From positions 1-64,000 of the forward strand of contig NZ_JAFDVD010000005.1 in NCBI RefSeq assembly GCF_016887965.1: 64,000 nucleotides of DNA, read 5' to 3'. Under the pieces are notes generated by a model. That model saw only the letters and a list, made by a program, of their open reading frames with translations. It was not told where the DNA came from and ran no database searches. Positions within the stretch are counted from its first letter, which is position 1, and every line of letters begins with the position of its first letter. This document shows positions 57,466 through 64,000 of this stretch, piece after piece. The DNA comes from Phycicoccus sonneratiae. Its GTDB lineage: Bacteria; Actinomycetota; Actinomycetes; Actinomycetales; Dermatophilaceae. A program made the translations under genes and the position numbers.

Positions 57466-58654
57466 GCGCGGCCTCGTCGGCCCGCGGCAGCGCCGCCTGC
57501 TCCTCGCGGTCGGCCGGCCGGGCGCGCAAGCGCCGCTCGAGGAAGGCCTCGACGGGCCGCTCGACCCAGCGGAGCGTCACGACGACCGCGACGGCGAGCA
57601 CGACGAGCGCCAGGGCGGCCTTGGCCGGGGGTGGCCAGCCCGGCAGTCGGGCACCCACGGCGAAGAAGATCGGGTAGTGCCAGACGTAGATCGCCAGCGA
57701 CCACCGCCCGAGGAGGACGGCCGGTCGCCACGAGAGGACCCGGGCCAGCCGGCCCTCGAGGGGGAGCCCGGGCGCGGCGACGAGGACCGCGACGACCGCG
57801 AGGTTCGCGGCGACGCCGCCCCAGCCGAGGTAGGACGCCGAGTTGCCGACCCAGAGGACGAGGACGGCGAAGGCGGCCAGCGACCAGCTGACGACCGTAC
57901 CCGCGTGCCGGCGCACCGGCCCGAGCCACGGCCAGAGGACGGCCGCGAGGGCCCCCCAGAGCATCCCGTCCATCCGGGTCGTCGTCCGCAGGAGCGCCGT
58001 GGTCAGCGGCTCGACCCCCGCGACGTGCGCGCGCCACAGGGTGCAGGCGAGGAGCAGCCCGGCGAGGGTCGCCGCGAGCACGAGGCGGCGGTGCCGCAGG
58101 CCGCGGACGACGAGCACGAGGACGACCGCCACCTGCACGTAGACGGCGGTGTACCAGAGGTGGCCGAGGTCGGCGCGGGCCAGCAGGGCCTGGGTCTGGA
58201 GGTAGATGTTCCAGCCGAAGGTCGAGACCGACGCGACCGAGCGCTCGGTCTGGGTGCGCTCGAGGTCGGTCGGTGAGCTCGCGAGGGTCGTGAACCAGAC
58301 GACGAGGAGGAGGGGGTAGGTCTGCGCGGCGACCCGGACGACGCGGGTGAGGACCGCGACGGCGGGCCGCGCGGCGGCGATCGTCCCGACCCGGCCGGCG
58401 TCGTCGTCGCGGGTGCCCTCGGAGCCGACGAGCGAGCGGACGAGGAGGAAGCCGGCGACGACGAGGAAGACCGTGACCGCGATGTTCCCGCTCTGGAGGA
58501 CGTGCAGCAGCGGAGGGACGCCGGTGAGCGACTCGAGCGACCAGAGCGCCCACATGTGCGAGAGGACGACGAGGACGATGGCCGCCCCCCGCAGCCAGTC
58601 GAGGGCCACCGACCGGGTCGCGCGGGGCGCGGCGACGGTGCCGGGTGCGCTCAT
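57404..58654 (-). CDS. Acyltransferase 3 (OafA-type) membrane protein
   Basis: The 416-residue protein has about ten membrane helices. The start SVALDWLRGAAIVLVVLSHMW contains the catalytic-site His region of the acyltransferase-3 family, and the C-terminal half has LGRWSLAIYVWHYPIFF and RWVERPVEAFLERRL. Family members O-acetylate or O-acylate surface glycans and lipids. The mycobacterial relative next to DUF3068, Rv0228/TmaT, acetylates trehalose mycolates, but this organism need not make mycolates. Convergent overlap with the oxygenase is 62 bp. Confidence 0.87.
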   Translation of the reverse strand: MSAPGTVAAPRATRSVALDWLRGAAIVLVVLSHMWALWSLESLTGVPPLLHVLQSGNIAVTVFLVVAGFLLVRSLVGSEGTRDDDAGRVGTIAAARPAVAVLTRVVRVAAQTYPLLLVVWFTTLASSPTDLERTQTERSVASVSTFGWNIYLQTQALLARADLGHLWYTAVYVQVAVVLVLVVRGLRHRRLVLAATLAGLLLACTLWRAHVAGVEPLTTALLRTTTRMDGMLWGALAAVLWPWLGPVRRHAGTVVSWSLAAFAVLVLWVGNSASYLGWGGVAANLAVVAVLVAAPGLPLEGRLARVLSWRPAVLLGRWSLAIYVWHYPIFFAVGARLPGWPPPAKAALALVVLAVAVVVTLRWVERPVEAFLERRLRARPADREEQAALPRADEAALSPAGAAAAAGPADPAPSRP

Positions 58655-58737
58655 GCGGAGGGGCCTTCCGGGGGTGCGGCGGGGCGACCCGCCACGCGGG
58701 GGTCGCGGAGTGAGGTTACCCGCGGGTCACGTCCTGC

Positions 58738-58743
58738 TACATT
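58738..58743 (+). promoter_or_regulatory. -10 box of the DUF3068 gene
   Basis: TACATT lies about 34 bases before GTG 58777. The leader contains a GGAGGG site at 58765-58770. A -35 candidate GTTACC (58715-58720) has a 17-base spacer. Confidence 0.5.
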
Positions 58744-58776
58744 CTGTCCGACATCGGACCCAACGGAGGGTAGGCA

Positions 58777-59697
58777 GTGCGCGGAATCGTGACGAAGCTC
58801 CTCGTCTTCCTCGGAGCATTCCTGGTGACGACCGCGATCCTGTCGCTCGTCTACGCATCCGGGCAGGTCAAGAAGACCCCGCTCGACACCGACTCGGTCA
58901 CCCGCCTCAGCGGCGAGGCCCAGGTCGCGGGTCCCGACGGTCTCGAGAACACCCCGGTCAAGGCCGTGAGCATCACGCACGCCGACTCCGAGCTGAGCAC
59001 CGGCGAGGTCATCCTCTTCCAGAACTCCAGCTGCCTCGTGCGCGACCCGAACGGCGACGCCCCCGACTGCGTCGCCGCCGACGACCCGTCCGGCACGCTG
59101 CTCTCCGCGAGCACCAGCACCTTCGCCACCGACCGCCGCACGGCGATGTCGGTGCCCGACTTCGAGAACCTCCCGGCCGACGCCGAGCGCGTCGAGGGCC
59201 TGGTCAACAAGTTCCCGTTCGACACCGAGCAGAAGACCTACCCGTTCTGGGACGGCCTCGTCGGCGGCACCGTCGACGCGGTCTACCAGGGCGAGGAGGA
59301 CGTCGACGGCCTCGCCACGTACAAGTTCCTCGTGACGGTCAAGGACCAGCCCATCGAGATCGCCGACGGCGTCGCGGGCACGTACAACACCGAGAAGACG
59401 ATGTGGATCGAGCCGCGCACCGGCGCGATCATGGACCAGCAGGAGCACCAGACCCGCATCCTCGACGACGGCTCGACCTTCCTCGACCTGAACTTCGGGT
59501 TCACCGAGGAGACGGTGGCGGCCAACATCGAGAGCGGCAAGAGCAACTCCTCCCAGCTGGCCCTGCTCACGCGCACCGTCCCGCTCGTCGGCGGCATCCT
59601 CGGCATCCTCGCCCTGCTCGGCGGGTTCGCCCTCTCGGCGACCGCCCGCCGTGGCCGGCACACCGACACCGAGGACCGCGCCCCGGCCCTCGTCTGA
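58777..59697 (+). CDS. DUF3068 (porin PorA-like) membrane protein, Rv0227c-like
   Basis: The 306-residue protein has one N-terminal membrane anchor (about 6-28), an extracytoplasmic domain of about 230 residues and a C-terminal membrane helix (about 266-288), the layout of DUF3068. Conserved features include the GSAxVTR-like SVTRLSGEAQV stretch, DTEQKTYPFWDG and TMWIEPRTGAIMD. The mycobacterial/corynebacterial family member (Rv0227c) has been reported to be required for lipomannan maturation and lipoarabinomannan synthesis. GTG 58777 has a GGAGGG site 6 bases upstream. Confidence 0.85.
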   Translation: MRGIVTKLLVFLGAFLVTTAILSLVYASGQVKKTPLDTDSVTRLSGEAQVAGPDGLENTPVKAVSITHADSELSTGEVILFQNSSCLVRDPNGDAPDCVAADDPSGTLLSASTSTFATDRRTAMSVPDFENLPADAERVEGLVNKFPFDTEQKTYPFWDGLVGGTVDAVYQGEEDVDGLATYKFLVTVKDQPIEIADGVAGTYNTEKTMWIEPRTGAIMDQQEHQTRILDDGSTFLDLNFGFTEETVAANIESGKSNSSQLALLTRTVPLVGGILGILALLGGFALSATARRGRHTDTEDRAPALV

Positions 59698-59720
59698 GCG
59701 TCGGCGGGACGCCGGCGGGG

Positions 59721-60512
59721 TCAGCGCTTCTCGGCGACGAGGATCGCGGTCCCCGGCAGCACCCGGCCGCGCAGCGGCGACCAGCCGCCCCACTCCTCGG
59801 TGTTCCTCTCGGGCCACTCCGGCTCGACGAGGTCGACGAGGTCGAGCCCGGCCGCCACCACCTGGCGCACGAGGTCGCCGAGGGTGCGGTGGTGCTCGAC
59901 GTACGTGACGACCCCGGCCTCGCTCTCGACGTAGGGCGTCCGGTCGAAGTACGAGTGCGTCGCGGTGAGCCCCTCGGGTCCGGGGACGTCCGGGAAGGCC
60001 CAGCGCACCGGGTGCGACGTCGAGAAGACGAAGCGGCCGCCCGGGCGCAGCACGCGTGCCGCCTCCCGGAGCACGGCCCCGCTGTCGGCCACGAACGGGA
60101 CGACCCCGTAGGCGGTGAAGACCCGGTCGACGGAGGCGTCGGCGAGGGGGAGCGCGGCGCCGTCGCACTGGACCAGCGGGAGCACCGACCCCGCCGCGGC
60201 GTCGATGGCCCGGGCGGTGCGGAGCATCCCGGCGGACAGGTCGCTCGCGACGACCCGCACGTCGTGGGCGCCGGCCAGCCAGCGCGAGCACTGGGCCCCG
60301 CCGGCGCCGATCTCGAGGACGGTCATGCCGTCGCGGACGCCGACGAGGTCGAGCTCGGCCTCGGTCCAGCCCTCGGGGCCCCAGACGAACCCGGCGTCGC
60401 CAAGGAAGGCGCCGTGCTCGTGGTGGTACCCCGGCGCCTCGGCGTCCCACCACGACCGGTTGGCCGCGACGGTCTCGGCGGCCCCGACCGGCCGGCGCGC
60501 GGCCTTGCTCAC
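59721..60512 (-). CDS. SAM-dependent methyltransferase (Methyltransf_11)
   Basis: The 263-residue protein has motif I TVLEIGAGGAQCSRWLAG, VRVVASDLSAGMLRTA and motif IV VDRVFTAYGVVPFVADS, plus a SFDR-like C-terminal region. The N-terminal SWWDAEAPGYHHEHG is typical of small-molecule or quinone-like class I methyltransferases. The substrate is unknown. GTG 60512 is the only in-frame start near the domain; the upstream extension lies in the rpsA leader. It is divergent from rpsA. Confidence 0.82.
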   Translation of the reverse strand: MSKAARRPVGAAETVAANRSWWDAEAPGYHHEHGAFLGDAGFVWGPEGWTEAELDLVGVRDGMTVLEIGAGGAQCSRWLAGAHDVRVVASDLSAGMLRTARAIDAAAGSVLPLVQCDGAALPLADASVDRVFTAYGVVPFVADSGAVLREAARVLRPGGRFVFSTSHPVRWAFPDVPGPEGLTATHSYFDRTPYVESEAGVVTYVEHHRTLGDLVRQVVAAGLDLVDLVEPEWPERNTEEWGGWSPLRGRVLPGTAILVAEKR

Positions 60513-60554
60513 CGGGGGAGCCGGTGCCCGGCGTCCGGGCCGGTCAGCGACGTT

Positions 60555-60584
60555 TTGCCCCGTGCGTGCGGACGCGGGTAGTCT
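60555..60584 (+). promoter_or_regulatory. rpsA promoter
   Basis: TTGCCC (60555-60560) and TAGTCT (60579-60584) form -35 and -10 boxes with an 18-base spacer. Transcription would start near 60591, leaving a leader of about 80 bases. Confidence 0.55.
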
Positions 60585-60598
60585 GGCCGAGCACACGT

Positions 60599-60616
60599 GT
60601 GACCTCTGCGGGTCAC
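60599..60616 (+). promoter_or_regulatory. Hairpin in the rpsA leader
   Basis: GTGACC (60599-60604) pairs with GGTCAC (60611-60616) around a 6-base loop. It begins just after a CACACGTGTG palindrome (60592-60601). It may mediate autoregulation by S1, but this is a guess. Confidence 0.3.
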
Positions 60617-60672
60617 GCCTGCGCTCGTACCTTCCCATCGATTCCATCTGTCCACATCGGAGTTCCTACTAC

Positions 60673-62157
60673 ATGACTGCCAGCACGGTCGACACGACCG
60701 CCCCTCAGGTCGCCATCAACGACATCGGCTCTGAGGAAGACCTTCTCGCCGCGATCGACGCGACGATCAAGCACTTCAACGACGGCGACATCGTCGAGGG
60801 TCGCATCGTCAAGGTCGACCGGGACGAGGTCCTGCTCGACATCGGCTACAAGACCGAGGGCGTCATCCCCTCGCGCGAGCTGTCGATCAAGCACGACGTC
60901 GACCCCAACGAGGTCGTCGCCGTCGGCGACGAGGTCGAGGCCCTGGTCCTCCAGAAGGAGGACAAGGAGGGTCGCCTGATCCTGTCCAAGAAGCGCGCCC
61001 AGTACGAGCGCGCCTGGGGCACGATCGAGAAGATCAAGGAGGAGGACGGCGTCGTCACCGGCACCGTCATCGAGGTCGTCAAGGGCGGCCTCATCCTCGA
61101 CATCGGCCTGCGCGGCTTCCTCCCGGCCTCCCTCGTCGAGATGCGTCGCGTCCGCGACCTCCAGCCCTACGTCGGCAAGGAGATCGAGGCCAAGATCATC
61201 GAGCTCGACAAGAACCGCAACAACGTGGTCCTGTCGCGACGTGCGTGGCTCGAGCAGACGCAGTCCGAGGTCCGCACGACCTTCCTCAAGGAGCTCGGCA
61301 AGGGCCAGGTCCGCACGGGTGTCGTGTCCTCGATCGTCAACTTCGGTGCGTTCGTCGACCTCGGCGGGGTCGACGGCCTCGTCCACGTCTCCGAGCTGTC
61401 CTGGAAGCACATCGACCACCCGTCCGAGGTCGTCGAGGTCGGCGACGAGGTCACCGTCGAGGTGCTCGACGTCGACATGGACCGCGAGCGTGTCTCCCTG
61501 TCGCTCAAGGCGACGCAGGAGGACCCGTGGCAGCACTTCGCCCGGACCCACGCGATCGGCCAGGTCGTCCCGGGCAAGGTCACCAAGCTCGTCCCGTTCG
61601 GTGCGTTCGTGCGCGTCGACGACGGCATCGAGGGCCTGGTCCACATCTCCGAGCTCGCCGAGCGCCACGTCGAGCTGCCCGAGCAGGTCGTCCAGGTCGG
61701 CCAGGAGATCTTCGTCAAGGTCATCGACATCGACCTCGAGCGTCGCCGCATCTCGCTCTCGCTCAAGCAGGCGAACGAGGACGGCGCCAACCAGGTCGAG
61801 TTCGACCCGACGCTCTACGGCATGGCCGCCGAGTACGACGAGGCCGGGAACTACAAGTACCCGGAGGGCTTCGACCCGGAGACCAACGAGTGGCTCGAGG
61901 GCTTCGAGACCCAGCGCGAGGCCTGGGAGAAGCAGTACGCCGAGGCGCACTCGCGCTGGGAGGCGCACCGCGCCCAGGTCGAGGCGGCCATCAAGGCCGA
62001 CGCCGAGGCCGCCGGCGAGGCCGCGACCACGTCGTACAGCTCGGACAGCGCCGACACCGAGAGCTCCTCGGCGCGTCCGGCCGCGCCGGCGAGCGAGGGC
62101 ACCCTCGCCTCCGACGAGGCCCTCGCCGCGCTGCGCGAGAAGCTCACCGGCAACTGA
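60673..62157 (+). CDS. rpsA: 30S ribosomal protein S1
   Basis: S1 binds mRNA leaders and helps initiation. The 494-residue product has four S1 RNA-binding domains, in order about 35-105, 120-185, 206-275 and 291-360 (for example VEGRIVKVDRDEVLLDIGYK and VSSIVNFGAFVDLGGVDGLV). A charged, Ser/Ala-rich C-terminal tail of about 120 residues follows. Four domains are typical of actinobacteria; E. coli S1 has six. A CGGAG site lies about 10 bases before ATG 60673, and a strong terminator follows the stop. Confidence 0.97.
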   Translation: MTASTVDTTAPQVAINDIGSEEDLLAAIDATIKHFNDGDIVEGRIVKVDRDEVLLDIGYKTEGVIPSRELSIKHDVDPNEVVAVGDEVEALVLQKEDKEGRLILSKKRAQYERAWGTIEKIKEEDGVVTGTVIEVVKGGLILDIGLRGFLPASLVEMRRVRDLQPYVGKEIEAKIIELDKNRNNVVLSRRAWLEQTQSEVRTTFLKELGKGQVRTGVVSSIVNFGAFVDLGGVDGLVHVSELSWKHIDHPSEVVEVGDEVTVEVLDVDMDRERVSLSLKATQEDPWQHFARTHAIGQVVPGKVTKLVPFGAFVRVDDGIEGLVHISELAERHVELPEQVVQVGQEIFVKVIDIDLERRRISLSLKQANEDGANQVEFDPTLYGMAAEYDEAGNYKYPEGFDPETNEWLEGFETQREAWEKQYAEAHSRWEAHRAQVEAAIKADAEAAGEAATTSYSSDSADTESSSARPAAPASEGTLASDEALAALREKLTGN

Positions 62158-62188
62158 GCCGTCGCGTCGTCCGCGACGCACGGTTCGC

Positions 62189-62226
62189 CACGAGGCCCGG
62201 TCCCCCCGCGGGGGCCGGGCCTCGTG
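62189..62226 (+). terminator. rpsA terminator
   Basis: CACGAGGCCCGG (62189-62200) pairs perfectly with CCGGGCCTCGTG (62215-62226). An inner C-tract/G-tract extends the stem. There is no T-tract. Confidence 0.85.
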
Positions 62227-62241
62227 CGTGCCCCGGCGTGG

Positions 62242-62247
62242 CAGGGT
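62242..62247 (+). promoter_or_regulatory. -10 box of the leaderless PPOX gene
   Basis: CAGGGT lies 7 bases before ATG 62255. Confidence 0.45.
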
Positions 62248-62254
62248 GGGACCC

Positions 62255-62725
62255 ATGCCACGATCCGTCGCCACGAACACCTCCGTCGACCTCGACGCGC
62301 TGCTCGAGTTCGTCCGCCCACGCCACCAGATGGTCCTGCTGACCACGCGCGGCTCGGACGGTCGCCCGCAGGCCTCGCCGGTCACCGGCGGGGTCGACGA
62401 CGCGGGGCGCATCGTCGTCACGAGCTACCCCGAGCGGGCCAAGGTCCGCAACGCGCGCCGCGACCCGCGGTGCAGCGTGCTCGTCCTCTCCGACGACTTC
62501 GGGGGCGCGTGGGTGCAGGTCGACGGCGACGCCGAGGTCGTCGACGCGGTCGACGACGTCGAGCCCTTCGTCGAGTACTTCCGGAACATCTCGGGGGAGC
62601 ACCCGGACTGGGACGAGTACCGGCAGGCGATGGTCGACCAGGGCAAGTCGCTGCTGCGGATCACCCCGACGCGCTGGTCACCCGTCGCGACCGGCGGCTT
62701 CCCCGCCCGGCTCGCGGACGGGTGA
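62255..62725 (+). CDS. PPOX-class F420-dependent-like flavin reductase
   Basis: The 156-residue split-barrel protein has the flavin/F420-binding pattern MVLLTTRGSDGRPQASPVTG and VVTSYPERAKVRNARRDP, and SLLRITPTRWSPVAT at the C-terminus. Members of this PPOX/FMN-binding superfamily use F420 or FMN to reduce small molecules. The cofactor cannot be decided from sequence alone. The 3' end overlaps the convergent acyltransferase gene by 48 bp. Confidence 0.87.
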   Translation: MPRSVATNTSVDLDALLEFVRPRHQMVLLTTRGSDGRPQASPVTGGVDDAGRIVVTSYPERAKVRNARRDPRCSVLVLSDDFGGAWVQVDGDAEVVDAVDDVEPFVEYFRNISGEHPDWDEYRQAMVDQGKSLLRITPTRWSPVATGGFPARLADG

Positions 62726-63868
62726 GCGCGAGAACCTCCGGAACAGCCGTCGCACCCCGCCCTCGACGACCGGCACGACGAGCCGGTGCACCGCGACGAC
62801 CACCACGACGAGGAGGATGACCGTCGCGAGGAGGCGCGGCACCGTCTCCCAGCCGGTCGTGTGCCGCCGGACGAACTGGTAGATCGGCATGTGCCAGAGG
62901 AACACCGTCAGCGACGCCTGCCCGAGGACGGTGAGCGGCCGCCACGAGAGCACGACCGGGGTGAGGCTGCGGGCGTCCGCTCCGTTGGCCAGCCCGACGA
63001 CGGTGAGGGTCGCCGCGACGGTCGCGGTGACGCCCTGCCAGCCGAAGTACCCGTCGATGCCGACGAAGGCGGTGCTCACGAGCGTCGCGAGCAGCAGCGC
63101 GAAGCCGCCGCCGGCCAGCGCGGTGGCGTTGCGGCGCACCCAGGCCGGGGTCGGCCGGCCGTGGAGGAGCAGGGCGGCCCCGGACCCGGCGACGAGGCCG
63201 TCGACGCGGCACACGGCGGTGAGGGCGGCGCGGTACCACCCCTCGTCGAGGTACACCTGCCAGCGCCACCAGCAGACGACGACGAAGCCGACGGCGGCGA
63301 TGGCGAGCAGGATGCGGCGCCACCGCGCGAGCAGCACGACGAGCACGGTCGCGACGGCGAAGTACTGCACGTCGATGCTCAGGAAGTAGAGCGGGCCGAC
63401 GTCCGAGCGGGCGCCGAGGGGGTCGTCGCGGACGAAGGTGTTGAACGAGAAGGTCGCGACCGCGACGAGCGAGCGGACGGTGGCCCGCTCGCTCGCGGTG
63501 TCGGTGGGGTCGAGGCGCCAGGTGAGGAACACCGCCACGAGCAGGACGTACACCTGCAGGGCGATGCGCACCGTGCGCTGCTCGAGGTAGAGGAGCGGCC
63601 CGAGGAACCGGCGGCGGTCGGTGCTCGCGAGCAGCCGCTCGGTGACGAGGTAGCCGCTGATGACGAAGAACGTGCTGACCGCGACGTTGCCCCCGGCGAG
63701 GACGAACCCGAACGACCCGAGCGGCGGGCGCTCGTCGAGCGGCCAGACGACGGTCGCGTGGTAAAGGACCACGAGCGCGATGGACAGGCCCCGCAGCCCG
63801 TCGACGGGGCGGGACCGGTGTGCGACCGAGTGCAGCGTCGTGGCGGCGGCCCGGGTGGCGGTGGTCAC
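62678..63868 (-). CDS. Acyltransferase 3 (OafA-type) membrane protein
   Basis: The 396-residue protein has about ten membrane helices. The start RPVDGLRGLSIALVVLYHATV carries the family His, and the STFFVISGYLVTERLL helix and LGQASLTVFLWHMPIYQFV segment follow. It is probably an O-acyltransferase of a surface glycan. GTG 63868 overlaps the stop of the next upstream acyltransferase as GTGA, so the two are co-translated. It resembles the acyltransferase at 57404-58654 in layout. Confidence 0.88.
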   Translation of the reverse strand: MTTATRAAATTLHSVAHRSRPVDGLRGLSIALVVLYHATVVWPLDERPPLGSFGFVLAGGNVAVSTFFVISGYLVTERLLASTDRRRFLGPLLYLEQRTVRIALQVYVLLVAVFLTWRLDPTDTASERATVRSLVAVATFSFNTFVRDDPLGARSDVGPLYFLSIDVQYFAVATVLVVLLARWRRILLAIAAVGFVVVCWWRWQVYLDEGWYRAALTAVCRVDGLVAGSGAALLLHGRPTPAWVRRNATALAGGGFALLLATLVSTAFVGIDGYFGWQGVTATVAATLTVVGLANGADARSLTPVVLSWRPLTVLGQASLTVFLWHMPIYQFVRRHTTGWETVPRLLATVILLVVVVVAVHRLVVPVVEGGVRRLFRRFSRSPVREPGGEAAGRDG

Positions 63869-64000
63869 GGGGCGACACCCGGGGCGGCGGGCAGCGGCTC
63901 GTGGCGCCGCACGGGTCGCAGGTGGGTGGCGAGCCAGCGGCGCACCGGCTCCTCGACCCAACGGTGGGAGGCCACGGTCACCCCGGCGACGACGACGAGG
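63865..64000 (-). CDS. Acyltransferase 3, C-terminal fragment cut by window edge
   Basis: Only the last 44 codons are inside the window. They read VASHRWVEEPVRRWLATHL and then a Pro/Ala-rich tail. The W-V-E-x-P-V-R motif is the usual C-terminal membrane boundary of acyltransferase-3 proteins, as in the other two copies here. The stop overlaps the start of the following acyltransferase as GTGA. The 5' part lies beyond position 64000. Confidence 0.75.
   Translation of the reverse strand, partial: LVVVAGVTVASHRWVEEPVRRWLATHLRPVRRHEPLPAAPGVAP

Overview
The window is very GC-rich, densely packed bacterial chromosome with many GTG starts and frequent 1-4 base start/stop overlaps. The gene set (actinobacterial-type PriA without helicase motifs, HGxxPAAW and Trp_oprn_chp proteins inside a trp operon, a PdtaR-type ANTAR regulator, a four-domain ribosomal protein S1, DUF3068 and DUF2613 proteins) points to a free-living actinomycete, probably of the Micrococcales/Intrasporangiaceae type. 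That placement is inference from gene content and order only. No prophage, transposase, CRISPR array or rRNA was seen.

Layout. 0-3 kb: two coupled coiled-coil (DivIVA-like) genes on the minus strand. 3-12 kb: housekeeping run metK, priA, fmt, rsmB, GNAT, rpe and a pentapeptide gene, with a DinB-type and a NUDIX gene on the other strand. 12-15.6 kb: a chemoreceptor, an unknown gene, and an FMN riboswitch controlling a RibM/PnuX-type riboflavin transporter. 15.6-25 kb: scattered histidine genes (hisE, hisG, hisF, hisI) with membrane proteins, a kinase/FUSC/MFS operon, and a three-gene operon of a Tat-signal mini-protein, a DUF4331 protein and a His-rich protein. 24.9-30.2 kb: trpE, Trp_oprn_chp, HGxxPAAW, trpC, trpB, trpA. 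30.2-40.3 kb: DsbA-like protein, lgt, gltB, gltD, pyk, then tRNA-Leu(CAA) lying one base ahead of a PdtaR-like regulator. 40.5-45 kb: a GNAT gene, a 370-bp array of six 43-bp hairpin repeats, the DUF1501/DUF1800 pair and a thioesterase. 45.1-47.8 kb: polA. 47.8-60 kb: a cell-envelope glycan locus (flippase, methyltransferases, GT4, GT2-methyltransferase fusion, two large polytopic proteins, DUF2613, acyltransferase, DUF3068) that recalls the mycobacterial Rv0224c-Rv0228 region. 60-64 kb: rpsA, a PPOX-type gene and two tandem acyltransferases, the last cut by the window edge.

Regulatory style. Many first genes have a TANNNT-like -10 box only 6-8 bases before the start codon, with no ribosome-binding site, so they are probably read from leaderless mRNAs. 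Internal operon genes use GTGA or TGATG coupling or a clear GGAGG-type site. Strong hairpins follow metK, the riboflavin transporter and rpsA. The most unusual items are the hairpin repeat array, the tRNA-Leu/response-regulator junction, a seven-codon leaderless upstream ORF before gltB, the FMN riboswitch platform, the DUF4331 operon and the envelope locus.
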